Below, one piece after another: positions 5,355 through 7,028 of a stretch of 7,028 bases of DNA. This DNA is from Clostridiales bacterium (GTDB lineage Bacteria; Bacillota; Clostridia; Lachnospirales; WRAX01): the NCBI GenBank assembly GCA_031271375.1, contig JAISVU010000401.1:1-7028 (forward strand), given 5' to 3'. Every line of letters begins with the position of its first letter. The first letter of the stretch is position 1. The position numbers and the translations under genes are program-made. Below the pieces are notes generated by a model. That model ran no database searches. It was not told the origin of the DNA and was given only the letters and a program-made list of their open reading frames with translations.

Positions 5355-6034
5355 ATCATAACCGTGACAATACATCCGCCCCCTGGTCTGTTTATGATGC
5401 ACAGTTTTCCGCCGTGCTGGGAAACGATAACTCTTGAGGCATACAAGCCAAGCCCGGAACCGCCCCGTTTTGTCGTGAACCGGGGTTCCGTCAGCGTATC
5501 GAAGGTTACGCCGGGGAGGCCGACGCCGTTGTCCCTTATAGTAAATACAGCGGCGCCGCCATCCGCAGTAAGGGACACAGCGATATTCTTTCCTGCTGCA
5601 GGTTCGGCGGCTTCCACGGCATCTATCGCGTTTTTTATGAGATTGTTTAAAACCAGCTTTAACTTAGAGGGATTGCCTGTTATAAACAGTTCGGCGTCTG
5701 GAATGGCCAGATTAAAGGCTATCTCTGGATGAGCCTGGACAAAAGGCGCGGCAAGGGAACCCAAGAGCGCTCCGGCGTCTACGGCGGAATATTCGGGCGA
5801 AACCAAAGTGAGATCCACCATGTCCGTTACAAGGCTGTTTATCTTGTCCAGCTCGCGCTTGATAAGATCATAGCTTTTTTGATGGCTGCCCTGTTCGTCG
5901 TCCAGCTCCAGCAGATTGATGCAGGCGCGAACCAGCGACAGCGGGTTTTTTACCTCATGGGCCAGAGTAGCCGCCATTTCCCTAACGGAGAGGGAACTGG
6001 CGGCTTCACGTTCATTGCGGTTCGCCGGTATCAT
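5336..6034 (-). CDS. Short soluble sensor histidine kinase with a mobile-element-derived C-terminus
   Basis: This 232-residue kinase has a complete catalytic core. The phosphorylation site is LAHEVKNPLSL with His26 (24-34), the N box is NNLIKNAIDAV (130-140), the G1 box is RDNGVGLP (167-174), the F box is PRFTTK (184-189), and the G2 box is GGSGLGLYAS (191-200). It should autophosphorylate with ATP and pass phosphate to a response regulator. There is no membrane segment and no sensor domain, only about 20 residues before the H box, as in small cytosolic kinases that depend on a partner for input. The start ATG overlaps the LysM gene by 23 bp, and a TAG stop lies directly before it in frame. 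The last residues (MSST) and the TAA stop fall in the inverted-repeat element. The reconstructed empty site would extend the protein from Pro228 with LANATPPRTC. It converges with the Spo0A-like gene, whose lost Asp argues against it as the direct target. Confidence 0.93.
   Translation of the reverse strand: MIPANRNEREAASSLSVREMAATLAHEVKNPLSLVRACINLLELDDEQGSHQKSYDLIKRELDKINSLVTDMVDLTLVSPEYSAVDAGALLGSLAAPFVQAHPEIAFNLAIPDAELFITGNPSKLKLVLNNLIKNAIDAVEAAEPAAGKNIAVSLTADGGAAVFTIRDNGVGLPGVTFDTLTEPRFTTKRGGSGLGLYASRVIVSQHGGKLCIINRPGGGCIVTVMIPMSST
5352..5363. repeat. Right copy of 12-bp direct repeat, inside the kinase gene
   Basis: GGTATCATAACC, identical to 5230-5241. On the minus strand it encodes part of the kinase VTVMIP strand, a normal C-terminal feature of the ATPase domain, so the element inserted within the last codons of the kinase gene. 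Confidence 0.75.
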
Positions 6035-7028
6035 CTATCTTGGGCATTAACAGCACCTTGCCGTAATAAATCATGTCCGGCTGGGCGATATTATTGACCT
6101 CCATTACCTTTTCCAGCATATCCGTTGTGCCGTAATACCGGTAGCAGATCGTGGAAAGATTATCGCCTCGTTGGACGGTGTAGGTGTCGTAATTAGACAA
6201 ATCATCGTTAAAAACGGGCTGAACCCCGTTGCTTTGGGAATTTGAACCGCTTGACGGCGTGGAAGGCGGAATCGTAACAGGGGGCAGCGTCGGCGGAATC
6301 GTGGCGTTAGGGAGCTCAATATTTGCGCCGTCATTTCCCGGCAGCGGCAGCGGGGTTCCCGTAGCCCTGGGCGTCGGCGTTGCCGGGGCGGGGGTTTGCT
6401 GCGGTTCGGGCTGGGGCGTCCTGGCCGCTTGGTTCATTTGAGCGTTATCCCCGTCCGGCTGATTAACGCTGTTCGTGGTTTGGTTATCATCCTCGCCGTT
6501 ATTTAAAGCGCTCTCGTCCGGCTCCGTGTTGTCGGAAATACCGCCGTCTGGCGTCACATCGCTCATATTGTTATCAGAAACGCCGCTGTCAGGAACGTTA
6601 TTGTCAAAAACGCCGTTATCAGGCACTCTGTTGTCGGAAGCGGCGAAGACGGCTTGGGTTTGCAGCTGGCTCAACTGGGTAAGCACATAATTATACGCGT
6701 TATTCAAAGAAGCCATATCATCCTCGATTTCGCCAAGCCGCCCGTCGCTCTGCATAAGCCCGGCGCCCATGATAAAAGCGATAACGAACAGGACGGCGCT
6801 CAGACTGACCATCATGTTTACCAAGCGCCTGTATTCAGAGGCTTCGCGCCTCTCGGGCTTTGCGTCCTTAACGGCGGAAGCCTCGAGGCCGGCAGTGCCC
6901 CTAACGCGGGAAGTGGAACGGGCCTTCGCGGCGGCGGCTGAGGATCCGGAGCTGTCCGAACCCTCGGGGCTGCTCTCCGTCTCGGAACCGGATGATTTGC
7001 CTTTATTAAACCCGCGAATGTTGGTCAG
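6012..7028 (-). CDS. Single-pass membrane protein with repeat-rich linker and C-terminal LysM domain (5' end outside window)
   Basis: On the minus strand the frame is open from the window edge at 7028 to the TGA at 6012-6014, giving 338 visible residues. The first 72 are Ser/Ala/Glu-rich and charged, with basic residues just before a membrane segment (73-92, MVSLSAVLFVIAFIMGAGL). This predicts the N-terminus inside and the rest outside. Next come a short likely coiled coil (97-126), Asp/Asn-rich tandem repeats (130-167), a Pro/Thr-rich spacer (about 200-265) and a LysM domain (283-331: YTVQRGDNLSTICYRYYG to GKVLLMPK), which should bind peptidoglycan glycan strands. It therefore looks like a wall-spanning protein tethered to the membrane. 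TTG at 6824 is a poor start, because it sits right before the membrane segment and coding continues upstream. It overlaps the kinase gene by 23 bp, which implies an operon and a possible signalling partnership. The true start is not in the window. Confidence 0.85.
   Translation of the reverse strand: MTNIRGFNKGKSSGSETESSPEGSDSSGSSAAAAKARSTSRVRGTAGLEASAVKDAKPERREASEYRRLVNMMVSLSAVLFVIAFIMGAGLMQSDGRLGEIEDDMASLNNAYNYVLTQLSQLQTQAVFAASDNRVPDNGVFDNNVPDSGVSDNNMSDVTPDGGISDNTEPDESALNNGEDDNQTTNSVNQPDGDNAQMNQAARTPQPEPQQTPAPATPTPRATGTPLPLPGNDGANIELPNATIPPTLPPVTIPPSTPSSGSNSQSNGVQPVFNDDLSNYDTYTVQRGDNLSTICYRYYGTTDMLEKVMEVNNIAQPDMIYYGKVLLMPKIDDTGEPQ
6529..6640 (-). repeat. 30-bp in-frame repeats encoding Asp/Asn-rich decapeptides
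   Basis: Units at 6529-6558, 6571-6600 and 6601-6630, plus a partial unit at 6631-6640, share a 30-bp period; a 12-bp insert separates the first two. On the minus strand they encode VPDNGVFDNN, VPDSGVSDNN and a diverged TPDGGISDN copy in the extracellular linker of the LysM protein. Such units commonly vary in number between strains. The Asp-rich composition could bind cations, but this is speculative. Confidence 0.7.

Noticed and set aside
5364..6097. Two plus-strand open frames of 122 codons each opposite the kinase gene
   Set aside because: The minus-strand frame has every histidine kinase motif; the plus-strand frames have none and are antisense shadows.
6529..6640. CRISPR-like array
   Set aside because: The repeats have no unique spacers, are in frame within a coding region and encode decapeptides; they are coding tandem repeats.
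6822..6824. TTG as the true start of the LysM protein
   Set aside because: It sits right before the membrane segment without a ribosome binding site, and the frame continues open to the window edge with plausible cytoplasmic coding sequence.

Overview
The window looks like chromosomal DNA of a moderately GC-rich, spore-former-related Firmicute (Clostridia-like), probably uncultured. The reasons are a clostridial-type MurG, a Spo0A-family regulator with a well-conserved DNA-binding domain, strong AGGAGG-type ribosome binding sites, a textbook sigma-A promoter, and a Uma2 (DUF820) gene. No close relative can be named from the sequence alone.

Layout. (1) 1-1000, minus strand: murG, encoding the lipid II-forming GlcNAc transferase, cut off at its 3' end by the window edge. 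(2) 1001-1111: a short divergent promoter region with a 6-3-6 dyad. (3) 1112-4283, plus strand: three closely spaced genes. They encode a secreted M1-peptidase-like protein that has lost its catalytic residues, a Uma2-family putative nuclease, and a fusion of a flavodoxin/FMN-reductase-like domain with an SCP2 domain. The first gene appears to start at a non-canonical ATT codon. (4) 4284-4411: a dense control region with a perfect 12-bp tandem repeat, a perfect consensus promoter (TTGACA-N17-TATAAT) and three copies of an AATTGTCA-type motif resembling the Spo0A box. (5) 4412-5218, plus strand: a Spo0A-like regulator whose receiver domain has Ser where the phosphorylated Asp should be. (6) 5230-5363: a small MITE-like inverted-repeat element flanked by a 12-bp direct repeat. 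(7) 5336-6034, minus strand: a short soluble histidine kinase whose last codons and stop come from that element. (8) 6012 to the window end, minus strand: a single-pass membrane protein with a C-terminal LysM domain, overlapping the kinase gene and open at its 5' end.

How they may work together. The LysM membrane protein and the soluble kinase overlap and are very likely cotranscribed, which suggests that a peptidoglycan-associated protein and a signalling kinase act together. The kinase converges on the Spo0A-like gene, but that regulator lacks the phospho-acceptor Asp, so a simple kinase-to-regulator pair is not supported. The regulator's own promoter carries Spo0A-box-like sites over the -35 element and just downstream of the predicted transcription start, which suggests autoregulation that does not depend on phosphorylation.

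The most notable points are the two proteins with degenerate active sites (M1-like and Spo0A-like), the autoregulatory promoter layout, the ATT start, and the mobile element that rewrote the kinase C-terminus in a way that can be reconstructed.
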